The translations under genes and the position numbers were made by a program. Below the pieces are notes generated by a model, which worked only from the letters and a program-made list of their open reading frames with translations, was not told where the DNA came from and made no database searches. 64,000 bases of DNA, from the NCBI GenBank assembly GCA_035610365.1, contig CM069435.1, positions 17,969,123-18,033,122 of the forward strand, given 5' to 3'. The DNA comes from Aquatica leii (lineage: Eukaryota > Arthropoda > Insecta > Coleoptera > Lampyridae). Positions 1 to 12,490 of this stretch are shown piece after piece. The number at the start of each line of letters is the position of its first letter. Position 1 is the first letter of the stretch.

Positions 1-490
1 ATTGAAATAGTTAGCGTGGTAAACTAGGCTTGTTAGCGAATGCGATTGGCAAACATTCGTGGCCGTTCGCGATGTCATTCAAGAAATTAAAATTAGACAA
101 ATAACAAAACATTGACAATACCAGAAGCTCAAATCATTTATCCGCAAAAAACTAAAAAATATTCTTATTTTTGAATTGTGGAACAGTAAATTTTGTGTTT
201 GTACAAAATATTTTCTTGTGTAAATAAAAGCTCCGTATTGAAATAGTGTATTATGAAGTTTTAAGGCTATTTTTTGAACACATTTTATATTACACCCATG
301 TAACATTACATTAATAATATTGTGAGTATGAGACAATAAATTTTAATAACAATTTAAGTAGTTGTTTTATTAATTTTTCTGTTTGGTCGAAACGTCAAGA
401 AAAGACGATTATAATAATTGCTAACACACTTATAAAAACTTATTAACAGTGGAATGATTTCGTGTCAAAAAATATAATTGCTACATTCAG
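1..490. repeat. Left arm of a long inverted repeat
   Basis: Positions 1-345 match the reverse complement of about 7976-8325 with moderate divergence; for example the ACACCCATG region near 292-300 pairs with CATGGGTGT near 8009. Positions 405-485 pair with about 4757-4828, including TCATTCCACTGTTAAT-type sequence. The right arm is therefore split by about 3.1 kb that includes a LINE. The match is still present at base 1, so the left end may lie outside the window. A piggyBac remnant lies between the arms, but piggyBac ends are usually short, so the owner of these arms is uncertain. Confidence 0.75.
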
Positions 491-1674
491 GGTTTATCGC
501 ATTAATAAACTACAGATCATTTATACGATTATGTTAAAAGTGTCTTGGTGTGATTTTTGTACACTATAAGTTTCGCCCACTTTTCGCTACATTCAGAGCG
601 ATGCGCTGTGAAGTGATTGCTTCTTGACAGATAGCATTTTTTTAAGAGAGAAAAACTATTTTTCCGGTCTTTGTGGTCCGCTGTGTATATCTGATCTAAC
701 GTAAGAGCCCAGCACTTCTCTTCTAAATTTTCTCAGTCATCCGTGTTACAAATCGGTGTAGTATTTTTGCTGCTTATGTGAAAGCCTTTTTGGGGTAAGC
801 ATTAATTCATATTTTCATGATTATTTTGATTTTCCCGAAATTGTGATAGTGACTTGGGATACCGCCACGTGTTGGCCAATTTATAGTAATTCAGGTAAAC
901 ACATTACCTTCCGTTGGAAACTATAACTAGAAGCAACTACTAAAGAGAGTTATTGGTTAATTAAACCACTACCAAAACATAATCTGAGGACAAGTCGTTG
1001 TTATATCTCATGTAATGGTGAAATAACCTTGGAGACACACCTGCGATAAGAATAGTGAAAACCACTCGGATGCTTGGCCCTGTACAACGATTCATTTATT
1101 GTCGACAAGCAAATTACTCGTGATACGATCCTATATACAATTACTACTTTATTTTTCTTAGCGATTTTCGAAACTGAACATGTTCTTTCAGAAAATTTCT
1201 TCGGTCTATCAACAACATTCTAAAACGTTCACAAAAACACAAAATACATATCTTCGTCATCGATCTGTGCGATATATAGTTGAAGATTCGGTATGGCGAC
1301 GAAACTATACGATTTCTGACGTCACAAAACATTTTAATCCTTTTATCCTAATAGTTAGCACATGGAACCTATAATTAAAACGGTTAAATCTCCTTGGACG
1401 TATGAGTCACCAACACTGAACAATCGATGGGTATCTGGCATGCTAAGGATTTTAAACCAGATCAAGGCTCTTCGGACTCTAATTCGAATGAGACTCCACA
1501 CAAGGTAAACCGTCAGTCTATCAACGTGTCGTTGTTATATCCTTGTCAGCGTAAACGATGTAAACTACGTTCTAGATCGTCGGTGGTTTCGTTGAAAGAA
1601 TAACGTTGCTTTCAATTTGGGTTATTTTTCTTTGGTTCTTTTAGTTTCCAGCAATAAAGCTACAAGAAAATCAT
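491..1674. other. No gene recognised, left part of the inverted-repeat element
   Basis: AT-rich sequence. A short + strand reading near 1380-1600 has an acidic, Ser/Asn-rich stretch followed by a basic stretch, but I do not recognise it. No RNA gene was seen. Confidence 0.4.
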
Positions 1675-1896
1675 CGTAACACAATTGCTAATAATGAGTA
1701 TTGATTGTCAATGCATTCTTGTAGTCGTCTAGGTATTGATGCTACAGGAACACGTAGGTAATCATTACTAATCGTCTCCCAAGCAGTTTCAGTGCCGACA
1801 ATTAATTGTTCGCGATCTGTGGCAATGAAACTGGCTCCCTGTTGCTCACAGATGGTACGAACAATTTAACCCCAAACGTTTTCTATTATACTGAAA
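1675..1896 (-). pseudogene. Tc1-like transposase, C-terminal fragment
   Basis: The minus strand translates to a C-terminal Tc1-type block. It starts with FSIIENVWG, which corresponds to the usual Asn-Pro-Ile-Glu-x-Leu-Trp-Gly block around the catalytic Glu. It continues through a region with AWETI and ends with PRRLQECID, matching the final helix of Tc1-like transposases. There is one internal stop just after VWG. Only about 70 residues of a roughly 340-residue protein remain. Upstream on the same strand the sequence changes abruptly to a piggyBac cysteine-rich domain, so this is a truncated copy lying against or inside the piggyBac remnant. The family call is solid from the motif order; the subfamily is unknown. 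Confidence 0.72.
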
Positions 1897-3757
1897 ACAG
1901 AGCTTTTTGGTAACACGCTCAGGTTCGCTACACACTGGTTTGTCGCAAATTCTGCACAAAATTTTACTTTTTTCCTCGAACCAAAGTTGCATCTACCGCC
2001 AGAACGTGCAGCAGCATTCAGATTGGTGCAGATCTACAGTTCCCATCTTCGTCGTTATTTGTTCGCAGTAAAAACAAATCTATAGCAGAACGTAAGTTTT
2101 TATTGAAATTATCACCGTTAGGTTTTTTTTCAACAACGTTTGGATGTGCAAGTTGTAAAGATAAATCCTGCAAAAGAAAACCTGCGCTTGCTACGTAAAT
2201 TTAACTTCCATTCAGGATTTTTTTAATAAAAATTATGTAGGCGTTTAATGCTGCTATATTAATCATTTCCATAAATGTTCTAAAGGGCCACCTTAGTGGA
2301 ACGTATACAAGAATATTCGCTGGTTATCCCCAGTATCTACTGCACATTTTGTTGCATTGTAGTGCAAAATTATTTCAGGTTTATATCTCGTTGTTTCCTC
2401 AGATATTTCTTTTCCATGAAAATGAGTAGACACCAAATTACTGTTGGTTTTTTTTGGAACATAGGAAACTATTGTAATTTTATCAATAAATCTAAAAACG
2501 CTTGAATTCTCTTCACGTCTTCTATTGGGAAGAAATTCTGAAGGGATTTCTCGCTTGTTTCCCTTTAGTGTGACAGTGATTGTAAGTTTTCTCTAAATCA
2601 ATTGTTCTGCTAAAAGATTTGATGTGTAATGACTCCTCTACAAGAGTGAAAATAGGGTCTCAGCATATCCAACACGACTCTCTGGCATTGATTCATTTCT
2701 CTTTGATTCTTCAACATACCTGTATACACTTGAAAATTCATAATGTAAGAATTTTCTGAATCTGCGCAAACCCATATCTTCCTGGTTTAGATTTTATATA
2801 CACCCGAAATGGACAATTTCCTATAAATTTAGCCAACCTCTCGTCTACCGTAATGTTATTACTTGATGAAGAATTCTCTGTACAATTTTTCACAAATTGA
2901 TCATGAATACTTCGAATAGGTTTCAATTTATTGTCAGGTATTCTTATTCTTTCTGATATAGTAGAAGTGTCATCAAATCTGATATGTCTGAATATTTGCT
3001 GAAAGCGGTTGCGGGACATGACTGTAATAAAAAATGGTTGAACAAAGAGTTCGCTTTCTGAACACATTTCAGAGGGATGAAGTTTTCTTGTGTGATTTCT
3101 ACCACTAGCAATCATAATTGCCATAAATGCATATATCTTTTGATTGGTAAAATCCTTCCACTTCCTTTTATCAATAAGTTGGTGTTTATCATTCCATTCT
3201 TCTGTGCAGGTTTCACCGTACTTGATGGTATTATCACATATTTTTGGTATTATATCTGCTTTTATAAAAACTTTGAAAGCATCTTGAACCATGTTTATCG
3301 CCAGGTTAGAGATTCAAGTTTTATATTTATCGTTTTTTTACAAAATAAAATTAGTACTAACCTTGCATTTGGAGTCCTTCTCTACTATTTATTCCATTAT
3401 TCCATTGGTGATCATGTTTTGAAACAAACTGCGTTCGTTCCCATCCATTTCACTGGAATCTTCGCCGTCATCAACATCTTGTTCCTAGTCATCCGATTGT
3501 TCTGTTATATTTGTGACAGCTATTTCATCCAACATTTGCACTTCCTCCTCAACATTATCTTCTACCTCCAATTCATCTTCGCTTATTTGTAATTCAATGT
3601 CATTTTCCTCATCCTCAGTGTCTTCCTCCAAAAGATGTCGTAATTCCTCGTCAGTCAAATATATTTTCGCTATGTCTATAGTTAGATTCAACTTGCAATG
3701 CTTACAATGAATGTAAAATGACTTTTGACCGTAATCCCGCATGCTCAGTATCTTCAA
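1897..3757 (-). pseudogene. piggyBac-like transposase, decayed
   Basis: A minus-strand piggyBac (DDE_Tnp_1_7) transposase in several frames. From the N-terminus it has LTDEELRHLLEEDTEDEEN and an acidic tail (3757-3485). An open stretch at 3292-2738 follows, with MSRNRFQQIFRHIRFDD, the first catalytic Asp in ITVDERL, and CPFRVYIKSKPGRYG. Next are TLKGNKREIPSEFLPNRR near 2570, IVSYVPKK and KPEIILHYN...CAVDTGDN near 2460-2330, and a C-terminal cysteine-rich domain near 2150-1900 (CRICDKPVC). The second Asp motif is lost at a stop near 2650. It contains many stops and frameshifts, so it cannot make an active enzyme. It lies between the arms of the long inverted repeat. Confidence 0.85.
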
Positions 3758-5149
3758 ACTAAGTAAATCATGCCTGCGGTTTGTTTCGCATTTGTAACCT
3801 GAGTTACCCTGTGGGGTAATTTAGGTACCCCAAGCATAATTTTCACATTTTTGTGAACATACACCACAAATAATACCGAATACTTGTTGGAAATGAATTG
3901 TAGCTATATTTTTGAAGATCAGCTAAACGGATATCAGTCAGAATTGTGTACTTTATTGCTGCTTGATACTTTTTTATTCAAGCCTCTTCCAGTCTTGCCT
4001 GTGCGGTTAACTGGCATCCCGGAAATTCCACGTCGACTAGAGCATTTCAAAAAGTTGTCAAAGAATTTTGAGTAACATATACCACATGTCCTGAGCCACC
4101 GTAGACACTCTTCGCCTGAGACTACCGATAGTCCTGTTTATCATATGGTCGCGATACCACTTAACTTTTGTGCGCTAACCCTGCGATGGATTCAAATCAG
4201 CACTCATATGTACAGGCATTTCCAAAGAAACTTACTTGATGGTATATTTTTACTAAATCATAAATTAAAGTAAAAACTACAATTACCTAATAATTAATGG
4301 TAGCGGTAACTCACATTCGCTATTCACATATAATAAATGCTAGACCGACCAATTACAATAAATAAATAAAAATGATAAATAAATATAAAGGTAAAATACT
4401 TCATTGATCTTAATTGATATTCCTGAGAAATACAATAAAAACGATTATTTATCCTATTATAGTAAAGCAGGATATGAGTGACAGAGGAAATACAAATTTT
4501 TTGTTTAACATACTTATGATGGTAACTGTCCCGCCCCTAAACGAACGTACCGTAGAAATGCAATGACACATTAAGTTTGATTTATTTATTCTTACAAAGA
4601 TTATACGTGTATAAATCCATACGTATTAACAACAATCAAATAAATGTTTTATTTTTCTACTAGTGTCGCAAAAAGAAAACTGATTTTATTAAAGTTATCT
4701 AAAAAAAGATTTTTATGCAGGAAAATATATTGTATAGAAATTAAATGCAGAAAACATCTATTTTGACACAAAATCATTCCACTGTTAATGAGACTTTATA
4801 AGTGTTTTAGCAATTATTTAAAACACTTATTATAATGCAAATAAAACTTAGAGAGAGAGTTAACGGCTACTGGACTTTAAGACAATTAGCCGACTCTAAA
4901 TTTATTAATTGCAAAGTAAAAATTAACTAATAAGTGTCTTCAAGTGTTTCACTATCGATTATTAAAATTGTGAAGAAAGTTTTATCAAGCTCAATTTTAT
5001 GAAGGGGACCTAATAGCACGTACCGCATTTTGCCAGCATATCACCGACCTCTTAATAGTACGCCCCGGCCAAAAACTATTAATTATTAACTATCTTTGCT
5101 ATAATATCGCTTATAACAATAATTACTTATACTACATAATACTCCGACA
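3758..5149. other. No gene recognised
   Basis: AT-rich DNA between the piggyBac remnant and the LINE. A 63-codon + strand reading at 3884-4075 could not be assigned. Positions 4757-4828 are the inner part of the right inverted-repeat arm. Confidence 0.45.
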
Positions 5150-5499
5150 AAGACTTCGCCAAGAACGGTCCTAAGCCCGGCTGCAAAAGGAGGAAGGTGG
5201 TCATCCTGTCGAGGTAGCCAGAAACGGGAAACTGGGGAAAAGAGGCAAGAAACCGATAGAAAATGGAATCAAGTTCGCCGATTCATGCTACCGCATCCGG
5301 GGCAGCCGATGCGACAGCGTCAGGCACCCAGGGCGCTGGTGAGAAGTAGGCTACTGGCCAAGAAAGAAAGCTTTTTCACGAAAATTCGAAACGCGAATCA
5401 CAGCGTGAAACATCCGAACTAGTCACCACGTCGGCCAAAAGGAAATCATCGCCAAGGAGCTGGTAAACTGCGAAATCTCTATCGCAGCAGTTACTGAAC

Positions 5500-6210
5500 T
5501 ACACTTACAGCCTCAGGAACTGTAGTCGTTCAACTACCATCTATGAATGACGCAATGACATTTTATTATTCTGGCGGAGCAAAACGCGAATATGGCGTTG
5601 GATTTATGGTTGCCGGTCATGCGGTCAAAAGTGTGGTCGCGTTCCAACCGATTTCGGACCGCCTGGCAGTCATCGTCTCCATTTACGCAGCAACATGGTC
5701 AAGAACAAATTCTACAACCAACTCCAACAAACGCTGGACACAGTCCCACAGACCTATGTAATCGTGTTGGCCGGCGACTTCAACGCTTACATTGGCACAG
5801 ATCGAAATAGATGGGAAAGCACGATGGGTCGTTATCAACGATAACGGACTGCGTCTTCTATAGTTCGCCTACGCGAACAACCTCATCATAGAGAATAGCC
5901 ACTTCCAGCATCCTGCATTACGTAGAGAAATCCTGCAGGCATCGACTCAGCAGTATTGGACTACGTTTTGATAAACTCTCGCTTCCGATCATCGCTCCAG
6001 GACGTCCGCCCAATGCGTGACCCAGATTGCGGATCGGACCACTACCCTACACTACATTGTGCGTGCCATTATCAAACTTCGACTACAACGGGCCAAACAA
6101 AATTCGCGACCATTGACCAAGTTAGACTGGACGCGTCTCTTAGATCCCGCTCGCAAGACAGAATTCCAACTTGCACTATCCAACCGTTTCGCAGTGCTGG
6201 CCGAATAACC
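5500..6210 (+). pseudogene. LINE endonuclease domain
   Basis: The apurinic-type endonuclease is spread over three frames. FYYSGGAKREYGVGFMV and FQPISDRLAVI (5560-5680) are followed by LAGDFNAYIG (about 5770-5800), then DYVLINSRFRSSLQDVRP and GSDHYP (5956-6050). The GDFNA and SDH motifs contribute metal-binding and catalytic residues in this fold. Frameshifts near 5690 and 5850, with stops, separate the parts, so it cannot be expressed as one protein. It directly precedes the reverse transcriptase of the same LINE. Confidence 0.8.
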
Positions 6211-6479
6211 GGACGTCGATGTTGAAGAGCACCAAATCACAAGTGCCATTTTGGAATGCGCCAAACAAATCTGCCCACCAATCCGCTACCGAACACAACC
6301 ATGAATATCCAACGAAAGTTTGGACATGGTAGAAGAGTGGAAATCGGAATCGGAATCGAGTAGCGGCCGGCTTGGAAGAGGCGGCCGCGAAACACGAGTA
6401 TCATACGCTGTATCGCACTTTTCGACGACCGAGCGGAAAGACAAAATCGACAAACGACAACATCCGAAACGTCAATGGA

Positions 6480-7950
6480 TCGTTTGTACGATCACTAACC
6501 AAGCATCGACGTCGTAAAGGCAGCTGTCCGTTCCTTGAAAAATGGCAAAGCACCGACGAAGTCACTGCAAAGCAATCAAGGCTGGAGGGGACATTCTGCT
6601 CTACCGCCTCTGCTCACTCCTCCAGAACATTTGGCATGCCGAACAAGTTACACGAACATGGAAGATGCAACAATCGTGCCCATTGACAAGAAAGGTGATA
6701 GCTATGATTGCAAAAACTATCGAGGCATCAGCCTACTCTCCATCGTTGGCAAGGTCTTCACAAAGATGATTTAACTACGACTATCAAGATATCGCGAGCA
6801 GACCGGCCGGAAAGAACAAGCAGGGTTTCGACCAAACCGTGGATGCTGCGACCAGATATTCGTCATCCGGCAGCTAATGGAGGAAAGACTCCGAAGCGGA
6901 AACAGAACGCTCATCATCTACATCGACTTCAAATCAGCATTCGACAGCATCCAGTGGCCAGCCTTATGGAAGGCCCTGGAGATTGAGCACATACCTCGGG
7001 AGATTATCAGTTTCCTCCAAGCAAGTTATCATGGGTCAACCAGTCAAGCTCTGATTCGAAATGAGCTGTCCGACCAGTTTACCATTTAAACAAGGGTCCG
7101 CCGGGGTGACGTCGTCTCGCCACAACTCTTCAACATCGTGGTAGACGCAATAATAAGGAAAGTTTTCAAAGACAAACGTGGCGTCCAGCTCGACAAAAAC
7201 CACTTCCTGACAGACTCGAAGTTCGCCGACGACAGCGCCGTATTGGTTGACGATGATGCTGAGGCAACGAACACTCTCTACGATATTGCCTGCACTGCCC
7301 AGATGTACGGTCTTAAGATCAACACAGAGAAGACAAAGGTGCTGACAATGCAGATACAGCAGAGATCCACGCGCGCATTGGTCAAGCTTCTGCGGCCTTT
7401 GCTTCACTGAAGTGGTGTCTGTGGAAGCAAACCAACATCACCACCAAGACCAAGACTGCCTCTTCCGGACCCTGATCTTGCCAATTCTTCTCTATGCATC
7501 GGAAACTTGGACAATGCTAAAGTTAGATCTGGAGAAACTTGGGCTATTCCAAATGCGATGCTTACGCCAAATCTCACGAGTCTCGCTTCGCGACCGTATC
7601 AGGAACGAGGATATTCGACGTCGATGTCGCGCACAGCCGACGATCGAGGAACAGCTCCAGAAAAGGCGATTACCATGGTTCGGACACGTATGCAGAATGG
7701 ATGACAGCCGCCTACCACGCAAATTCCTCTGGCGAAATGGACCTGTCTACTGGAGATTCCAACAAACAGCGCCAAAGAAAACCTGGATTAAACAGGTCGA
7801 AGGAGATGTGAGAAATCGCCGGCTAAACCTCGAAGAAGTTAGGACCACAACCATGGACCGTCAAGCATGAAAACGTTTCGTAAACGACATTCGACAACTA
7901 TTGGCACCCACAGCAGCGTACGGGCTTAGGAGCCGATCCAAACCAAACGC
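6480..7950 (+). pseudogene. LINE reverse transcriptase and C-terminal domain
   Basis: The fingers and palm are recognisable: IPIDKKGDSYDCKNYRGISLLSIVGKVF (about 6680-6770), QAGFRPNRGCCDQIF (about 6815-6860), IYIDFKSAFDSIQW with the first catalytic Asp (about 6915), and KFADDSAVL with the catalytic Asp pair (about 7220). The thumb and C-terminal part follow, with SETW, RDRIRNEDIRRR and WFGHVCRMDD (7490-7700). Stops near 7088 and 7408 and several frameshifts break it. It is the downstream part of the LINE starting near 5150. No RNase H domain was seen, as expected for an RTE-like element. Confidence 0.82.
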
Positions 7951-7975
7951 CAGCTAGGGATCAAAAAAGAAGAAG

Positions 7976-8325
7976 TCTTATATTCACAATATTATTGATA
8001 GGTGGTTCCATGGGTGTAATATAAAATGTGTTCAAAAAATAGCCTTAAAAAAGTTTATAATGCATTGTTTAAATATGGAACTTTTATTTAAACATGAAAA
8101 TGTTTCGTATAAAAATAAAATGCAGTTTACTGTTCCAAATCATTCAAAAATAAGAATATATTGGTTTTTTAGTTTTTGCGGATAAATGAACTTGACCTTC
8201 TGGTATTGTCAATCTTTATTATTTGTCTAATTTGAATTTATTGAATAGCATCGCAAGCGGCTACGAATAATTGCCCATCGCATACGCTAAAAAGCCTAGT
8301 TTACGCCGCTGCGCTGTTTGAGTCG
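7976..8325. repeat. Right arm (outer part) of the long inverted repeat
   Basis: Reverse-complement match to positions 1-345, resuming directly after the LINE tail. The match fades near 8325. Confidence 0.75.
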
Positions 8326-11300
8326 AACTATTTAAGATGTACCGTTTTTTGCTTAGTCGAGTGTACACTGAAAACTGACATCCAAAAAAAAGTACATTCT
8401 CCTCTAAAGATATTAGAAGGGAGTAATATGAACACTGGCCAAACATAGAAGATAATAAACAACGGTAAATATCTAAATTGTAAAGGATTTACACGCACTT
8501 TGTTTCAATAGAAACAATTGTTTTTATAATTTTTATGTAAACTAACATTGTATATTTTATATTGTTTTTCTATGCACAATGTAGCATTTTGGCAAGCCGT
8601 TTATTGTCAAAAGCAAATATGTAAAATACTTTTTTTAAATCATGTTTCGTTAACAATTTCAGAAAAACAAATTTACTGTCCGTTATATTACATGAAGTTA
8701 AAATGTCTATGGAATTTATGAGACCCCTGTCAAGTATAATTAAAAATACATCACTTTTGCACGCGAAATAAACCTAATTAGGTTAAGAATATAATAATGC
8801 GTGCAATTTTAACAATCATAACAATTTCAAATTTCTAATCTAAAACAATCTCATTTGTTCTACAAAAACAATTCAACGGATTAAATTAAGTAATCAGCAC
8901 TTAACAATAAATACCATACATATAATTGTAGTTCTTGAACAATGTGTATTAATAATAATCATTGTGGTTGTAAATTAAGTGCACATACATTTTTTTTTTC
9001 GTGTTTTTCTTTTCGAGTCCATTCAAAGTTAATTTCCGTTGGATTAACTCCGGTGACGAGGGTATGGCATAACTACAAATCTTTGTTTTCTTGAATTTGT
9101 TTGGGTAGACACCCCTGTGCGAAAGATAATGTTCTATAATAGAGGGTAAAATTTCTTAGAAAATGTATATTTTGAATAACTAACATAATTTCTTTATTTT
9201 GTACCTGATTGTGTTGTTACAAGAGGTTTTTTTTCTTCGAAAGAATAGAAGTGATTTGTTCATAAGAATATGATGGTGACAATAATTATTATATTACTTA
9301 GTGGTTTTAGTTAATTGTTCAGAGGGATTATAATGTAACACACAACTAAGGCTAAAATGACAGTAAAAACCCAAACGTCTGTACGTTCTTTCTTTTCTTC
9401 TTGTCATATCAAAGGTTACTTCCAGAGATGTAATTGACTATATTTCTTCAACTTTTTTAATTATAATTAGTTAATGAATACAACAAAAATTATTAAAAAT
9501 GATTAAAATAAACAAGCAATCCGATATTACTTTTTGAAATACTCAATACAGTCAATACGTATTCGTGCGTTCTACCTTCTCATCAAAATTGAGAAGAAGC
9601 TTTGGAGTTGTCTCCTACTACTTCTGGTTCTATATACACATTCCCAAAATGTATTTGATGAAGTGTCTCTTTCTTTTCTCAACTTTTCTAAGGTAGTGAA
9701 ATGTTCCGTAAATAGCAAAAGAAAATTGTTACCAGAAGCGTTTTTTATCTTCTAATTACATGTTATCCTAAAATGGTAAACATTTTTCGTAACTAAGTTT
9801 GTTGTTTTCTAAGTTGATCTCATAGTGTAACTGTTATTTAACGTATATTTTTTCGACCGGACAATGAATTAAGGAATACTTTACTGAATAAAAATTCACA
9901 GTTATGCAAAAACTAAAAAATTATTTGGCCGACAGTTGATTCTATAACTGCTTGATTTAGAAACCGAATTTCCTTGTTAGCGTAATTCGTGTTCGGAGGC
10001 GTAAGCGTGTTAAAATCAAAACCACAAAACCTAATATTAATTATGAAAAAAATTCCATAAAATCCTAAATAAACAACTAACAACTACTATAATGTATATA
10101 GGCATGTAAATATTTAGTTTGTCGACTGCGGTGAATTGTTGGTTGTCGGGTGCGTGGCCAAGACATGCCGGGCCGGGGCCGGGGTCCAGTTTGGTTTGGC
10201 AGTTGCTCTTAAGCTGAATGGGTAGGTAGACGAGGTGAAATAATGAGCTTGAGACGGATAGATGGTTCACTATTTGTGTGTAACAAGGACAGTCTTTAAG
10301 GAATTCCACCCGCCGTATCTTGTTAAGTCATCTTGACTCACGATCGAGAGAAGCACCATTTACTCAGGCAAAATCCTAGAGGCAATCTTTTCAACCACAC
10401 AACCATGAAATCGCTGAAATTATTCATACAGCTAAACCAAAAATTATACACCGACACCTGATTATTATTTTTTTAAACAAAAATATTATGACAATAAATA
10501 ACTACCAAAATTTACAAAAAAAAAATTAATTAACAAATTACACAGCAGGGTATTTACGCTTCCTAATTACCGAGAAGCATTTTATTACGTGAGTTATATT
10601 TCAACATTCCTTTTCTAAATGTCATCAACAAATTTTTTGTCCGATCAATAAAACAAAGAAACATGCCAATAAATTAACGCGGACAAAAAAAATTACGCCC
10701 CTAAAAATAGGCAACACGTTATGCTCGCTTTTTTTTGGCAATGCAAGTATTTCATTCTCTTTTAATTAATTACCCAAATTTCCGTTGTTTACTGTTTTAT
10801 TTGCATTAATTGAAACTAATTCAAGTTCATTAAAATGTCAACGACTGCTACCAAATAAGTATAAAAGTAAAATTAATGGTTTTGTTTACAAGTATATACA
10901 AATCACGTCATGTTATGTAGGTCATGAGTTTTCTGCTGCAATAAAAACAATTAATGACGAATTTAGTCGAAAAGTTTATGGCGGCGAATGCATAAAATAA
11001 TAAAAATGTATTTAATGGGAAACAATAAAGATTGTCTTGCCAAATTGTTATTTCTTTTCGATCCTTAACCACTTAAGCAGGAATCAGATTACAAGTATTT
11101 TTTAATGAAATTTAAAAATATAGTAAAATTTTTTTTGTTGAATAATTGTTTTTACTAGTCAACATCTTAAGTCAGAAGTTCTCTGTTTTTTATGAATCTA
11201 ATTGAACTAAGTACAACTAAAAACAATTAGAAATGGTAATGTGAAACTGCGATAAACGAGCTACGATAGAGAAATACGGTTACACGAAATAAAAATAATT

Positions 11301-12261
11301 TAACAAACAAGACGAAAAAGACTACAGTTCTACAAATATCTAAAAAATGATTGGAAACAAAAGAAGAAAGTTAACAAACAAACCAAAACAAACAAGAACA
11401 AGAAATTTATAGGTGATATAGTCCAAAAGCTATTGTAAAAAGTAGAAAAGAATACAAAAGAAAACAAAACGTAAAAAAGCACAAATAACAAGTGTCTGGA
11501 AGAAAGAAACCAAAAATCCAGGCCCAAACGAAAAGCTAAAAATAAATATTAAAAACTTTATACAGTGCAAGCCGCTTAATAGAATCACACTGGAACTTGA
11601 GGTTTTTAATAACAATTACCGAATGATAACAAAATCCGATATTCGAAAAAATTATACATACAGCGTGTAATCAAGAAGATGAAATTATAGCATCAATACA
11701 ACAATCAAAATTTTTAGTCAAATGAATCGAGAATTACTGACGTATTGCATTAAGTCTCCTAAGCTTGCTGACACCGTGTGTAATTTGAAATCAAAAATAA
11801 TGTTATGATAATAATCTTCGGTATCACATGAGCTTGCAAATAAACAAAAAATGTTTTTCTTTTTAATAGAATTCAGATGCACCAAATAAACTTCGATTAA
11901 AAATTCATGCAAAATAGATTATTGTTCATTTATAGAAACAAGCCGAAATTATGATTACTACAAATGGTGTTTTTTTGTACTGTATTTATATTCTGAAATT
12001 GAATAAAAACAATAACAAAAGAAAAAAATAAAACCAAAAACACTAAGACAAAAGTACTAAATAAAAATGAAAGAAAACGACAAGTTAAATAAAAAAATTG
12101 AACCATATAAACCTACAGTTTAAAAGAAAAAAAGCACAAAAAAAGCTCACACACTGAGAAAAGATACGTTAACTAAAAATAAAAAATTACAAAAAGATGA
12201 ACATTAAAAGAAATTGAAAGCTCCCAGTCTATCAAAAGCTAAAAACAACCACAAAAAGAGC
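8326..12261. other. No gene recognised, about 3.9 kb AT-rich
   Basis: Only short spurious readings. Low-complexity A-rich stretches occur at 11290-11560 and 12000-12260. One GC-rich island lies at about 10125-10330. I found no transposase, reverse transcriptase or exon-like conservation. Confidence 0.5.
10125..10330. other. Isolated GC-rich island
   Basis: Unlike the flanking AT-rich DNA it contains GCCGGGCCGGGGCCGGGG (about 10168-10185) and mixed sequence up to the GGAATTCCACCCGCCG segment. No coding family or RNA fold was recognised. It could be an exon, a regulatory island or part of an unknown repeat. Confidence 0.35.
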
Positions 12262-12490
12262 GATAATTAAGAAAAACATTTACACTAGTTTATATATTAC
12301 AATCACTCGAAAAATAATGTACGTGAATACTGCTGTTTATCTAAAATTGACACTTATTGTTTACATTAAAGGCACGTACGTTTATACTCCGTTATGTTTA
12401 TCTCGAATACAGGTGTTAATCACTTATTTATTTAAACATCTTCTTAACACTTCGAATAACTGACTTGAGATTCGTTTATATCGTTTATAT

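Larger units (their letters stand above)
5150..7965 (+). mobile_element. RTE-like non-LTR retrotransposon (LINE), degenerate
   Basis: This block is clearly more GC-rich than its flanks and carries LINE domains in order on the + strand: apurinic endonuclease, reverse transcriptase, and a C-terminal part with WFGHVCRM. It ends near 7966 with a purine-rich tail (GATCAAAAAAGAAGAAG), after which the inverted-repeat arm resumes. The RTE-like assignment rests on the endonuclease (YSGG..EYGVGF, GDFNAxIG, GSDHY) and the C-terminus. The exact 5' end is uncertain. The element inserted into the right arm of the older inverted repeat. Confidence 0.82.

Noticed and set aside
3077-3592. 171-codon + strand ORF with hydrophobic stretches, considered as a membrane protein
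   Set aside because: It is antisense to the piggyBac transposase, whose minus-strand motifs are clear.
10168-10187. G-quadruplex candidate
   Set aside because: Only three adjacent G-runs of three or more were seen; a fourth nearby run is lacking.
10037-10309. 90-codon minus-strand ORF covering the GC-rich island
   Set aside because: No domain or signal recognised and no splice context; kept only as an unexplained island.
11330-11615. Hydrophobic minus-strand ORFs considered as small membrane proteins
   Set aside because: They arise from an A-rich low-complexity tract whose complement reads as Phe/Leu/Ser-rich; no family pattern.
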